This document shows positions 10,320-21,960 of a stretch of DNA of 64,000 nucleotides, one piece after another. The stretch is from Anastrepha obliqua. Its lineage: Eukaryota > Arthropoda > Insecta > Diptera > Tephritidae. Under the pieces are notes generated by a model, which searched no databases, had not been told where the DNA came from, and saw nothing but the letters and a program-made list of their open reading frames with translations. The stretch spans positions 80,453,601 to 80,517,600 of the forward strand of contig NC_072894.1 in the NCBI RefSeq assembly GCF_027943255.1, written 5' to 3'. How positions within the stretch are numbered: the stretch's first letter is position 1; each line of letters starts with the position of its first letter. A program made the position numbers and the translations under genes.

Positions 10320-12700
10320 AGTACTCATAAATGAAGTTTTTAGCAGCTCTTTTTCAGTGCTACCAAGAAGTGTTTACTTATACCACTTGCTTCATCTATT
10401 CACCACTAATATAAGATATTGCATATCTCAGTAAGAAAGCTACGCAAAGCACCTTTAGACTCCTTAAGGACAGCTAAAGAGTAACAACTGCTATGTGTAA
10501 ATAATCTTAAGTTATTCTTACTTGAGCGGTTGATGTTAGTCATGAGATCCCTAATTCAGCCAGTACCTGCCCCGTTCTGAATATACCCAGCCGTATATAT
10601 ACCAGTTCCACCAAAGGAGTATCCACAGAGTTTTGCTTATGTGAAACCCCTAAGGGACCCAGTGCCTGCCCGTTCTGAGTATACCCAGTCATTTATTAGC
10701 CTCCTAGAGGCATACCAGCTACTGCCCCCAATTCCAGAGACCCGACGGATTAACCTGCTCTTGCCAGAGTATAGGCTAAATCGTTTTTCTGTAATTCTAC
10801 AGTAGCGGAATCGCTTCTTAAGTTTTGTTAACATAATCTTGGAGTTATAGAAAATTTTTTCTAATAGCGATTGCTGCTCGCAATGCAGCGCCAATTGCAT
10901 ATCTCTCAATAACAAAGTTATTCATTTTTATTATCACCTTAGAATCGTAGTCCATATGTACGGCAAGGTAAAGGAAACGAAGTAGTTATAGAACTATGCA
11001 TTTTGCGATGCCCAAGCTTTTATCAAGCTCTTCTTTTCAACTTCTTTGCTATATGTCGCTTACGTGGATAGCGTCGTAGTTCCCTCAAAGGCTAGTAGGG
11101 TTTCTGATCATTATTTCGATATCGTCCAAATTTATGCGCCGTATATAAAGGGGGTGTTATGGTGAGAAAATTTTAGAACGAGGTTTTTGTTCGCTGAGAG
11201 AGGACATTGATTACTATTCGCCTGCCGAAACAACAAGTACCTTTTGGCACAAGTTGTTAATGGATTGATCTCACGTCTGGTATTGACATTTGACAACTTC
11301 GCAACTTGGAAATTGAAACCATCAACAGCGACATTTATTCCTATACGCGCGAATCATTAGGGCTTTTCTTCTGTTTTATTCGCATTAATTTTTATAAACG
11401 GGTTTCAATCCCACTACTCAGCTTTGAGGAGTTCCATAAAAACGCTATTATATAGCGAGTAATCTTCTGGAGAACAAAATCTGTGATTAGGTGATTGATA
11501 AACTAGCACTTTTCCCACTTTCGTGAACGTCTGCATACGTCAGTATCTCCCAGAGGGATAACAGCTAATCTGTCCTACTTATTCCTATAACTTGTTTTGT
11601 TTGACGATTTTGTTGTTTATGTTGTCGGGACGATCAGCTTCTCGACTACGAGAATGAGTTTCGGGAATAATCCTATTAGTGGTGAAATAGCAAAACCTAA
11701 ACGGCTTTCATTTTCCAAATTCCTTACATTAAGAAAATATTTCCAGCTAAGCAGGTATTTGTAGGTACCAACACTATTTTTTATGTCAAATACACCTACC
11801 ACGAGGCTTAAAATATGGAATAATTTTTAGAAAAACTGCACAAACAATTTGGTATTCCTGCCAATTCTTGGTGCACACAGACAGCGCCCGCGGTGTCTAT
11901 GGCGCGAGACTTGAGCTTCAACTCGTTTTTATATTTTGCACAAAATTTCTGACAAAAGCTATTTGTGTCAAAAAAATTTTTTCTGCCTTACATCGCCATT
12001 CTGTAAATTGTAATTTGCATGTATGTAGATATGTGTGTATGTATTACAGTATTTCATTTGTTTTTACGAGTCTTTTGAAATGCAAATGTTCAGCCAAATG
12101 TTTCGAAAATGGATGCAGAAGCATTACATGCAGCAGACGATGTATTTATATTTTTAGCATTTACCAAATTATTAATTGCATTCGTGTTCTGTGTAATTGG
12201 GTGGGGCGAGTGAGAGCGCTTAAGTGCTTTGCGGCCGGTTTCATAATCATTTACTTTGAAAAACTCATTTGTTCTGAAAAATTATTACCCATTAAGTTAT
12301 TCATTCGTCATACATACATATATAAAAATTACGTTGAATTTGATAATTAAATAATGATATTTTAAAATAATTCCAAAATTCTACAATTTTAGGAACATTA
12401 AAAAAAAAAATGCTGATCTCGTTCACATTTCTGCTTGAAATAATTTCAAAATTTTTCATTAAACTCATTTTATGACCAAAAATCCGTTTGAGGTAGATTA
12501 GTCGGAATATATATTACTAATTCTTTTTCGGGTTATATTTTCCTGTTTTCTCTTCAAATAGTAATTTCTCTAACAAAATTTTTCTTAGTTTTACTTGTAC
12601 TACGTGACATTGTGAGGCAGGGCGAGTCCATCTGTTGTATACCCAGTTGACTCAAAGCTCGAGGGTAGGGAGGTGTATATTACGAACATCTGGAGGAAAA
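10320..12700. other. Unassigned DNA; weak internal duplication and possible LINE trace
   Basis: CCAGTACCTGCCCCGTTCTG at about 10559 is repeated imperfectly at about 10659 (CCAGTGCCTGCCCGTTCTGAG), each followed by TATACCCAG. A 92-codon - strand frame at 10637-10915 (YCRITEKRFSLYSGKSRL and onward) spans the second copy and resembles nothing I know. Around 11150-11300, TTTTTGTTCGCTGAGAGAGGA resembles the antisense LINE segment at 27120, a possible LINE trace. The 160-codon + strand frame at 11868-12350 is cysteine- and aromatic-rich translation of AT-rich DNA and is not supported as a gene. Confidence 0.35.
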
Positions 12701-12704
12701 AGAT

Positions 12705-12916
12705 TATGTCATTCGGCAGGCGAAGGCAAACCTCCGAGTGTATTTCTGCCATGATCGCCTTAAAAAGTCATTTGTCGTTCGGAGTCGGATTAAAACTGTA
12801 GGTCCCCCCATTTGTGGAACAACATCAAAACGCATTCCACAAATAGGAGGAGAACCTCGGCCGAACACCCAATAGGGATGCAAGCGCCAATATGTAGGCA
12901 TATATACATATATATG
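12705..12916 (+). mobile_element. tRNA-headed SINE family, copy C (5'-truncated)
   Basis: This copy contains the family core: AGGCAAACCTCCGAGTGTAT, TTCGGAGTCGGATTAAAACT, an AAATAGGAGGAG block, GAACACCC and a terminal TATATACATATATATG tail. The tRNA-like head of the complete copy at 60239 is not recognisable upstream. Confidence 0.75.
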
Positions 12917-13169
12917 TACTGCTACAGTATGGTCCGATATCTGTACATGAAAGTATAGATCACCATCACTATAGCCAGACGGCAATAAAATCCTTCACGA
13001 AACAGTCGACAATCTCTGAGGTCGCCATGAAATGTCGCTCATTTCTTAACCTTTACGTGAACAGGTCCACAGACAAATTTATTTGATATTCAATTCACAA
13101 TAAGTTCGCAATAACGTCTGAACATTCATTAGTGAAAAAGTAGAGGAGAAGATAAATTTCATTTCAGGG

Positions 13170-13525
13170 AAAAAAGTTGATTCGATTATGTAGATTTCTT
13201 CTCGTGCTAACCGGCGCCAGTTGGACACACCAAGTGAAGCCAAGTCCTTCTCCACCTGATCTTTCCAACGCAGAGGAGGCCTTCCTCTTCCTCTGCTACC
13301 ACCAGCTGGTACCGCATCGAATACTTTCAAAGCCGGAGGGTTTGTATCCATTCGGACGACATGACCCAGCCAACGTAGCCGCTGGATCGTTATTCGCTGC
13401 GCTATGTCTATGTCGCCGTAAAGCTCATACAGGTCATCGTTCCATCGCCTGCGATATGCGCCGTTGCCATCGTGCAAAGGTCCAAAAATTTTTCTCTCAA
13501 GCACTCCAAGCGTCGCTTCCTCGGA
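13170..13525 (-). mobile_element. LINE reverse transcriptase C-terminus fragment
   Basis: Read on the - strand from about 13504: a LERKIFGPL segment, then WNDDLYELYGDIDIAQR, then LRWLGHVVRMD, then GGSRGRGRPPLRWKDQVEKD and NWRRLARE. This order is typical of the C-terminal tail after the thumb in a non-LTR retrotransposon family widespread in insects. The same tail recurs in broken form at 60845-61130 (-) and 62095-62500 (+). Only the last ~120 codons are present, so this is a fragment from a 5'-truncated insertion or later decay. No polymerase motifs are included. Confidence 0.8.
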
Positions 13526-13529
13526 TAGT

Positions 13530-16130
13530 TAATTGGCATCGCTAATTTTCTGTAAGTGGTCGGAGCACGCCAAAAAGGACTCAATCTTCTACCACAACAA
13601 AGCACTGGTCAATTACATTTCATTTCTTTGTGTAAAAGTCTTTTGCGAAAAAAGCATGTCGATATTGCCCTCTGCGACTTACCCTTAAAGAAAGTCTCTC
13701 ATTTATGTAGATTACCAAAGGTGCTTTCAATCGTGGAAAAATTGCTGAAATCATAGTGTAAAATAAGAGGGAGACTATTGTGAAGATCTATAATAAAATT
13801 AGCTCGCAGCTTAATTTTCTTGCGCTTTTTTGACAAAGTCCCGGAACTTAAATGTCACACCTCTTTTGCCTACACAGTATAAATAACAGCTTCAGCCCAC
13901 AAATCCAAACATGCAGGATTTATGGAAAATAAAAAAAATTATACATCATTTTGATGGTAAAACATTTTTTTTATTGCATGACATCAACTCAGAATATAAG
14001 ACCAAAATATAAATAAAAGCAAGCGAATGATCAATAAAAAGTGTATCACATTGGGGACACTACAACACAGGCATAACTAATTGCCCACAATTCGTAATCA
14101 AATTATAATTGACATACATAAAAGCAGCAGGACGTACATACACATACATACAAGTTTATACAACTACACGTAATTAAAGAAATAAATTACACACAAGTTA
14201 TACAAAACCAAAAAAAAAACATATAATTTCTCTGCGTGCTAAGTTGAACGTGAGCTGTCACTTATCCATGACATTTGATATCTGTAGATACGTATTGTAT
14301 GTATGTATGCAGTTTTGAGTGAGGAACGTGCTCTGGATTATTATTTAAGTATTTGGTAATGACAACCCATGCAAAGTAAGGTACATTCACCCACTGTGTC
14401 ACAACGCCATCGGGATTTTATGAACAAATAAGAATCGCAGAAAAAATACATTTAATTAGGAGAAAACATTTACAGGTTTTATTAATGCAAACTGCAATAA
14501 ATTTAATGGCACGCACTAATTTGGGCTGGCACCTGTTCACCACACACATACTCACACAGAAGAGCAGACGTTTGCCTTCTTTAGTACATTTGCCTCTTAT
14601 ACGAGGCTGCTCTGCAACGCCTGGCGCTCTTATCTCACACCTTTCGCTCATCTTTCTTGCGGCTTTCTATATGGGAAGACAACGAGAGCCACTTGCCGTC
14701 TTAATACGCAGAAAAAAGTGCTGGTATGAGAGATAAAGACATCAGTGACCTTTCAGTAGCCAGGATAGTACGCTATAATATTGAGTTCCTTGATTCTCGG
14801 TGTTACTTAGTCCGAATACCTAGCTAGTGTTTCAACTTTTTGACTTCGATGAAAAGCAAAGAAGAGCAGGTGTTCAAAATGTTGATTTTTGCCTTCTGAG
14901 TATTCCATTTCTAAACCTCGAAACTAATAAAAAATTAAAAAAAATTAAAAATTCAATTAACATATATTAGTTTTGTAGAGCAGAAAGAGTCCTATCGAAT
15001 GAATATTTACCCTTTGCCAAACAGCAAACAAAACTTTATAAAATAAAAGAATTTATAAAAACGCTACGAACTTATCACCCAACCCAATAGAAGGCAACAT
15101 TTACAGGTAGAAAGGAAAGCACCATAACTGTAATATCTTCCTTAACCCCCGCGCTCTCTTTTAAAATAGCGAAATTTAGTTTATTCTACACTCGTATATA
15201 CTTAAATTATCCATTCATTTCATTCAGTAAATATTTTTAGTAAAAAATGTGGTTTCAAAAACTGTTTTAACTTTTCGCTGGGTGATCTTTAGACACAAAC
15301 GGCTGACACATGATTAACCCGTAATCCATACAAATGACGAGCACCTGTTGTGCCACACATTTTCATTCATGTAAAATATAATTTTGTAAAAAAGTAATAT
15401 TTATATATTTGAAGGCAAAGTAAGTGAGCGATGAATTATGGCCAAGCAAATTTACAAATTAAAGATTTCTTTTGTTCATTTCATGTTTTGTAGTTTAACC
15501 AAAAGTTAAATAATAAGTATGTATGTATGTAAGTATGAAAATGATCCCAAAAACCGCAAATGTTGTTTAGTAAATATAAACACTTAGCACATGAATATGT
15601 ATGCACGCACATACGCTCTGACCAGAATTTAAATGCGAACACTTTGCACCTTCAGCGTTAATCCTCAACTTAATTTATTTTGCTTAAGAAATGGAGAGTC
15701 AACAAATGGCATCATCAATACTTTTTTAAAACAAAAAACATTTTTAATAAGCTCAAAAACGACCGGGTGGTAGTAAAGAAATAAAAAAATAGAGAATGCG
15801 ACAAACGGCTAACAAAGACATAAAGTAAACATAAACTAACACAAAATATAAAAAAGCAGTAAATGAAATAAATTGATGCTAATGAAAAATAAATAAAGAC
15901 ATCAAAGCAATGCGAAAATAAACTTAAATTATTATTTTTGTCGATTTTTTACGCTACGGATACCACCCACATAATTTTTTCATTATTTTTATTCGTTTTG
16001 ATAAATATGTAAATATATTTTTCTATTCTAATGACTTCTGTCGTAGCTGCAGGAACGGAGAGAGAGAGAGCGTTGAGCTTTTTTTGCCAGCGACGCGTTC
16101 TTGCTAGCACGCACAAGTTGGCAGGCTTAG
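13530..16130. other. No recognisable gene
   Basis: AT-rich DNA with TATGTATG runs near 14296 and 15520, A-rich tracts, and a GAGAGAGAGAG run near 16058. Frames near 14418-14736 overlap on both strands and show no recognisable domain. Confidence 0.4.
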
Positions 16131-16134
16131 AATC

Positions 16135-16299
16135 CGCAGGCAGGAATACACTCGGAGGTTTGCCATTGCCTGCTGAGGACGACCGCTTTTAGAAATAACT
16201 TTTCTATGTTTTGCTGTTTAGTGGTTCATGCCCGATGCTTCGAATGTGGGCACTATCGAATGATAGTCATGCCCCAACCAATTCGGCTACGGTAACCTA
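16135..16299 (-). mobile_element. tRNA-headed SINE family, copy D (head and partial core)
   Basis: On the - strand the copy starts near 16299 with a pol III A-box-like TAGCCGAATTGGTTGG and a B-box-like block (CATTCGAAGCATC). It then runs to GCAGGCAATGGCAAACCTCC and GAGTGTATTCCTGCC. The 3' half of the family (the AAAACTGTAGG block onward) is missing. Confidence 0.7.
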
Positions 16300-17075
16300 A
16301 CATTTTTCCATATAAAATCATTTTCTTTACTTTTAAATAGGTGCTGGGTAATAGTCTTTCAAATCAAATAACCTTCAATTGTCTATTCAATGCCACTAGC
16401 ATGAATGCCACTTTTGCCACTCTACCAATAGATGTTTCATAGAATTTTTAATCAACCAGGTACCGCTTTTGGCCTCTTTTGCTTTCAAAAACTTCGAACG
16501 GCCTCTGGACGCGCGTAACTCACAAATAATTGTTCCGTGGTGAATTGCGAGTGATTCGATGATGAGACGGGTCTTACTTACTCGAAAAGAAGGTTCACTA
16601 AGACGACGCTTCATGAATTGGTTAGAACGATCCAGAGATCTTTCGAAGTTAAACTATTTACTTGTAGCATTCCTCGTTATTGAAGCTATGCAGCAGAACA
16701 ATTTTCGAAGAATTGGGAGGTAGTCTGATCAATTACCACAATCAACTTGATACTGGCTAGGCTAGCTCAAAATAGTTTGAGAGCCTTTTTATCAATTTTC
16801 TGCGGGTCTGCCAAAATGTTTTTAAAAAATAAAAAATTTAGTCCACCCTAAGTGCATGTATACTTATTAGAGATGTAAATTTTTTCGATGTTTCCGATTA
16901 TGGTTTTTTCGGGATCTTGTTATTGCAATTCCGGGATAAAGGGAATAGTCCCGTGATTTAGATAATCATTATTTTGCAACAACTTAACTCTAAAAAAATT
17001 GCACTCATTATTTCTGAAGCTCCCTTACCTATAATAAATCTTAAAAAAACTACAGTTACATTTGTACGCATTTAA
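16300..17075. other. No recognisable gene
   Basis: A 72-codon - strand frame at 16396-16614 has no recognisable domain. Nothing else is supported. Confidence 0.35.
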
Positions 17076-17077
17076 TA

Positions 17078-17690
17078 ATACAATAAGAGGTGTTATTCCC
17101 GTAAAAGATCAATGGTTTCGTCGCTTGTGTGGCACGTAGCGCCATCTTGTTGAAAATACATTTTGTCCAGCTCAATACCATCCAATTCCGGCCATAAAAA
17201 ATCGTTAACCATCTCTCGATAGCGCAATCCATTCACCGTAACTGTTGCTCCAGTTTCATTTCCGAAAAAGTAAGGTCTAATGACTCCGCTGGACCATAAA
17301 CCGCTCCAAACAGTCGCACGTTGAGAATAGAGAGGCTTTTCAACAATAGCTCTTGGATTTTCTGAGGCCCAGATCCGACAATTTTGCTTGTTGACGAAGC
17401 CACCGAGAAGGAAATGGGCCCATCACTCAAGATGATTTTTCGATGGAATTCCGGATCATTTTTATGCATTTCAACGACCCAATCAGCAAAGAGTTCTTGT
17501 GTTAACTGGACTTTATAAGCCTTAAGAGCCAAATTTTTATGCAAAATACGGTGTAATGATGTTTGTGGAATGCCTAATTCCAAAGAGCGACGAGGAATGG
17601 ACAAACCTGGGTTTTCTTTCTCGTAGTATACTTTAATGCCTACAGAAAGATATTTTTCTGCTTGCATTTCATATGCTTTGTAAAAAATTA
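17078..17690 (-). mobile_element. IS630/Tc1-mariner-type transposase fragment (N-terminal half)
   Basis: A 144-codon - strand frame at 17233-17667 reads ENPGLSIPRRSLELGIPQTS and LHRILHKNLALKAYKVQL, a helix-turn-helix region typical of insect IS630-like transposases. It continues into FADWVVEMHKNDPEFHRKII, just before the first catalytic block. That block reads LSDGPISF, with frame damage just after it. Beyond the stop, homologous sequence continues to about 17090 (GRNWMVLSWTKCIFNKMALRAT-like). It then abuts CAATAAGAGGTGTTATT, which resembles the terminal repeat of the related element at 33661-34208. The C-terminal catalytic half is therefore deleted. Non-functional. Confidence 0.75.
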
Positions 17691-17769
17691 AAAAGCCCGA
17701 AAATTTCGGGACTATTTGCCAACAATTTTTTTTGCACGGTATTTTCGTGACTTAAAAAATTCCACGATC

Positions 17770-19095
17770 CCAGGATTAATATCCCTAATACCTACATGTA
17801 TATACTCATATATGAGACAATTGGCGTGCAAAGTATTGAATTTACGGGTTTTATTTGTTACTTAGCAATTATTCAATATTCTCAATAAATATAAAAATGT
17901 ACATAAAAATCTCAAAAACGCATACATGGTTTGGAGGAAAAAGTGTATAAGAAAAGTGTAAAACTTGTTTCCCCAAGACTACCATCTGATTGTTAGCTTC
18001 AAGGCGCAAAAATTAATAAAGAATTATCGATAAAAACTATCAAGTTAATAAAACCTGGCTTGGCAAAACTTCATTTGCATATCATCATTTGCATTTTTAT
18101 TAATTACCAGCAGATAATTTTTCTTACCTTTGGCACAACACAAATTACGATTAACAAAAAGGTAATAAAAAAATGTAGTAGAGAGTTAATGGCATTAATA
18201 AACATAAATACGCACATAGCATGTACATACATACGCATAAACCGTAGACTCGATGTTTCTTTTTTGCCGTGATGTCATACTGTGTCGCCCGTAAATGGTT
18301 CATATTTCAGTTATAAGCTCAGCCTAGCAGCTGAAATTACAATTTTTGTTTTGTTTTTCTTGCTGTTAACTTAAGTTCGCTGGAAACTTGTGCGGTCTCG
18401 CCTGTTGGGCTCGTTTTGGTCTGAAACGTGCACAGACAAACCGGCATTTGAGCGTGCACTAGCCATATATACGTTTGTGCATGTGTACGTACATACTGTA
18501 TATATATATGTATGCATGCGTGTATATATGTTTATATTGCAAAATACCCTGTAGGGAAATATTAAACCGCTGCAATAGAGTTCTGGTTCCTGGCACTAGA
18601 ACTACAGGGTGACTTTTAATGGACCGAAAACTTTAATGAAAATAAAATGTTAGTGAGTTTATTCGAAAAAAATTATGGGAAAGGTTAATTTTTTAAATCA
18701 AATGTACCTATTATATGTACATGTTGGTAGCGTTAAAAATCAAACGGTTTTAAATTAACCTAGGTTCTATTTATTTTCAAATAAAAGTTTATTTATGTTT
18801 AATGCGGAATCGAGAATTATTTCAGTTGATATAACCAACCTACAAACTACATCAAACGATGATTTCGCGAATGGAATACCGACTTTCGAATTGTTTTGAG
18901 CGCTTTAATTACACTGACCAACAGCATTTTTAGCAGAGAAAAACGACTATCCTGAAAATGCAACGTGAGTGGACTACTTTTGTAGGACAAAATTATGATT
19001 TAGCACTTCTCAGCCGATTGTTTTTCAATGGACCAAAGTTTCCAAAGTTTGATTAAAGAGATATTTATATTACTTGTAAAAAGTGTTATAAGTAG
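17770..19095. other. No recognisable gene
   Basis: AT-rich DNA with a TATATATGTATGCATGCGTG microsatellite near 18500. ORFs are short and low in information. Confidence 0.4.
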
Positions 19096-19099
19096 AAAT

Positions 19100-19910
19100 T
19101 TTATTGTCCATGTGCTACAAGTACATGCTTTTGAAGTACAAGATTCCTAACTCGACCCCACCTAGGCTGGTTAGCATCACATTACAGGTTAAGATATATA
19201 CTCAGTACCTAGGAGTAATGTTGGATAGCAAGCTAACGTGGAAGCTCAATGTGGAAGAACGAACGAAGAAAGCACTCATAAGCCTGCAGAAATATGGTCG
19301 GTAAGACATGGGGTTTATCTTCAGGACGTTCACATTGGACTTAGTACGACCAATAATACTCTATGGTATTCTAGTATGGTGGACAAGTTTGAACAAGAAG
19401 ATATACGTTACCAAACTGCTACAGTAGCACTAGACAAGATACCTGACCTTCATTAAATATAGACTTACTTTTAGTAGCAAAAAATTCTGCAAAGAAGTCT
19501 GCACTTGGGCTATTGACACGATCTCCTGCATGAAAGATGGCGTAATGAAGCCACTTGAAAAATTCGCCCGACAGCTGTGGTCGACTCTCAATGCTAAACG
19601 CACGGAACTTCTACTAAGAAGAGATAAGCACAATCTTAACACACTGATTTCAGTTATTGCGGGGCACTGCCTAATCGGTAGGCACGCCCAGAGAATGGGT
19701 GTGCAAGCACATGTCTTCTGCAGAAGTTGTCTAGATGAGGAAGAGGAAGAGACGATTTGGCACCTTCTGTGTCACTGTCCTGCTCTATCCAGACGTAGAC
19801 TCGACATTTTGGGCGGACAATTATTTAATGAGTTAGAAGATCTCGCCGAAATCTCTGTCGAAATTTAGGATCTTACGGAATTTTTGAAAAGTGCACATTG
19901 GTTTCAGGAG
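19100..19910 (+). mobile_element. RNase H-class LINE fragment: RT thumb plus zinc-like tail
   Basis: In broken + frames: YLGVMLDSKLTWKLNVEERT (19208-19270) is the post-palm block of LOA/I/R1-type LINEs, followed by VRPIILYGILVWWTSLNKK in another frame. Next, at 19530-19868, comes LISVIAGHCLIGRHAQRMGV followed by CRSC...HLLCHCPALSRRRLDILG, the CX2C...HX4C tail that normally ends such polyproteins. The RNase H domain expected between these blocks is missing here. Several frame changes and stops make the copy dead. Confidence 0.8.
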
Positions 19911-19959
19911 GGATAAGGGCTAGTTCTCCACGCGGCATCACAATAGGCCATGAGCCTGA

Positions 19960-20650
19960 GTGTGTCCTACAGTGGACAACCGCTTCAACCTAACCTAACA
20001 GTACAACTAGTTCAAAGGCTTTATGGTCACAGCCGAATATGCAGAGGTTTAAACCTTAAGTCATATAAATTACCGGACTACGAAAGCCGCAGACTCAGCC
20101 ATAGAGAACACTTTTCCGAACTCTCAAATAAACTTTTATTTTGACAGCCAAGCAGCCATTAAGGCAATAATAGCTGTAATGACAAACTCACACTGCGTAC
20201 GACAATGCCAGAATGGATGAGCTAGGAACTGAGAGACAAACCACCATCTACTGGGTTCCAGGACACAAGGGCATTGAAGGAAACGAGATAGTGGATATGC
20301 TAGCCAAAGCAGGCGTTAATCTTCCAGTAGCTGGAACGGCCGGTATACAGCCACCTCTCTGCAAACAACGACTAGATACACTAAGTACATAGATACAGCT
20401 ATGATTCGAAAAGCGAATTCAAGACGGGAAAGAGCCAGCTCATGCAATGGTCGTGAAAGTCATACTACGCAAGCACAACGTCAGGTCAACAAACTTTACT
20501 TTATTTCTTCCCAGGAAAGAGTGTAAACTTGTAGTGGGGATATGACAGGACACTGTCTCACTCCATCGTATGCGGCCAAACTGAAGCTAGTTCAGAACGA
20601 TACATGCACAAACACGTATAAAATGCTTAGGTTCTGCATCCATTTCAGCA
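19960..20650 (+). mobile_element. RNase H-class LINE fragment: RNase H domain and tail
   Basis: A second piece of the same LINE type follows directly. It contains SYKLPDYES (about 20058-20085), FDSQAAIKAI (the RNase H Asp-Ser block, near 20140-20170), then IYWVPGHKGIEGNEIVDMLA at about 20250-20310, which includes the last catalytic Asp region. After that comes GHCLTPSYAAKLKLVQNDTC at about 20550-20610, the start of the tail. Frames shift several times. The order shows it is from a different copy, or a rearranged part of the same copy, as the preceding fragment. Confidence 0.75.
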
Positions 20651-20915
20651 TTAGAAAATGTGGCAGATCAAAAAATTAGCAGCCTATTTAAATTATCCAA
20701 AGGAAAATATATAAAATAAACTCTCCATACTCACAGTTGGTGTCACTAGTGATTAATTTCTGGTCTATGAGCGATCTAGAGGATCGAGCGGATCTAACCT
20801 ATAGGAAATTCTGACGAGGATACTTTTTGTGGAATATTTTAATCCTCTAGTTATCTTCCTCAGGCTTCAGTTTGCTCCCCGTTTTAAGAAAAGTAAATAA
20901 GTGGACTTACAATTT

Positions 20916-21075
20916 TGCGCCGACTCCGAACGGCAGCCGGTTTTTTATGAGTAGATTTTTCATAGCAGAAATACACTTGCAGGTTTGCCATCGTCTACTG
21001 AAGAATAACCGCTATTAGAAAAAAACAATCAATTGGTGTTTCGTTCAAGGCATTCTTACCCACGAATACTGCCAA
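20916..21075 (-). mobile_element. tRNA-headed SINE family, copy E (degenerate)
   Basis: The antisense core is recognisable: GCGCCGACTCCGAACGGCAG, ATAGCAGAAATACACTTGCA, GGTTTGCCATCG, then ACCGCTATTAGAAAAAAAC. The head region beyond is strongly diverged. Confidence 0.65.
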
Positions 21076-21079
21076 AAAA

Positions 21080-21955
21080 TAGCTCCACCAATTTTTTTCA
21101 ACTACTTGAAATAAATTTTTCGATAATTTAGGATCTGGGAGATATGTATTTTTCTTATTATTATTTCTTAATTCCAATGTATCGAGTTTTAAAAACTAGT
21201 CTCGAATTTCGAAGGAACGTAGTTATGAATTTGCGTGAATACAAAGCAGCCAAGATTTCTTGGCTGCAAGTTGAGTATAAACGCATTATTTTGGAGCTAC
21301 AGTATGAAATATCGCGATTTATGCTCGTTTGATCAATATTGTCTTGATTAACTGCATGAAAATATTTGTCAGCTCTGCACTGGAATTTTATCTTTTATTT
21401 TTTGTATTCTAAATTTTCCAATGGAAGACTAAAAATTCGATTTAGTTTTCACTTAAGTCGAGCTTTTCAGGAACTGTTTTGGTCGATAAGCCGATATATC
21501 ACTGTATTGGTTTTCGCTGCAGGGATATACTCGTACACACAAACATATGTACTATAATGTAATATGTTGCAAAAATAAACCTTAATCGTACATGTGTACG
21601 TACTTATATGGTTTAAATCTATAAAGATAAAAAATATTTAAGACAAATGTCAAGTATTAGCTTATGAGCATATGTATGTTCATATATACATACATATATA
21701 CAGCCAACAATCTTATATTGTTAGCAACGTTTGAGTCATAAAATCACAAGTTATGAATTTGTAATTTTTACCAATTTGGCTGGCTAAGCATTATAATATA
21801 CAAATAATCTTATAAATGTAAATGTATGCCGGAATGTATGCAAATTTATTGCTTGCCGGTTTCCATTAAGGACGTTGTAACTGAAAATGATGAGTAATTA
21901 AATTTTAAAATAGCCAACATTGAATTTTCAAATGTGACTTACTTGGCAATACTGT
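21080..21955. other. No recognisable gene
   Basis: Microsatellite runs (CATATGTATG, TACATACATATATAC) occur near 21660-21700. No supported ORF. Confidence 0.4.
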
Positions 21956-21960
21956 ATGTA

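Noticed and set aside
11868..12350. 160-codon + strand ORF
   Set aside because: Cys-, Phe- and Ile-rich translation of AT-rich and microsatellite DNA with no domain, no splice context and no conservation clue.
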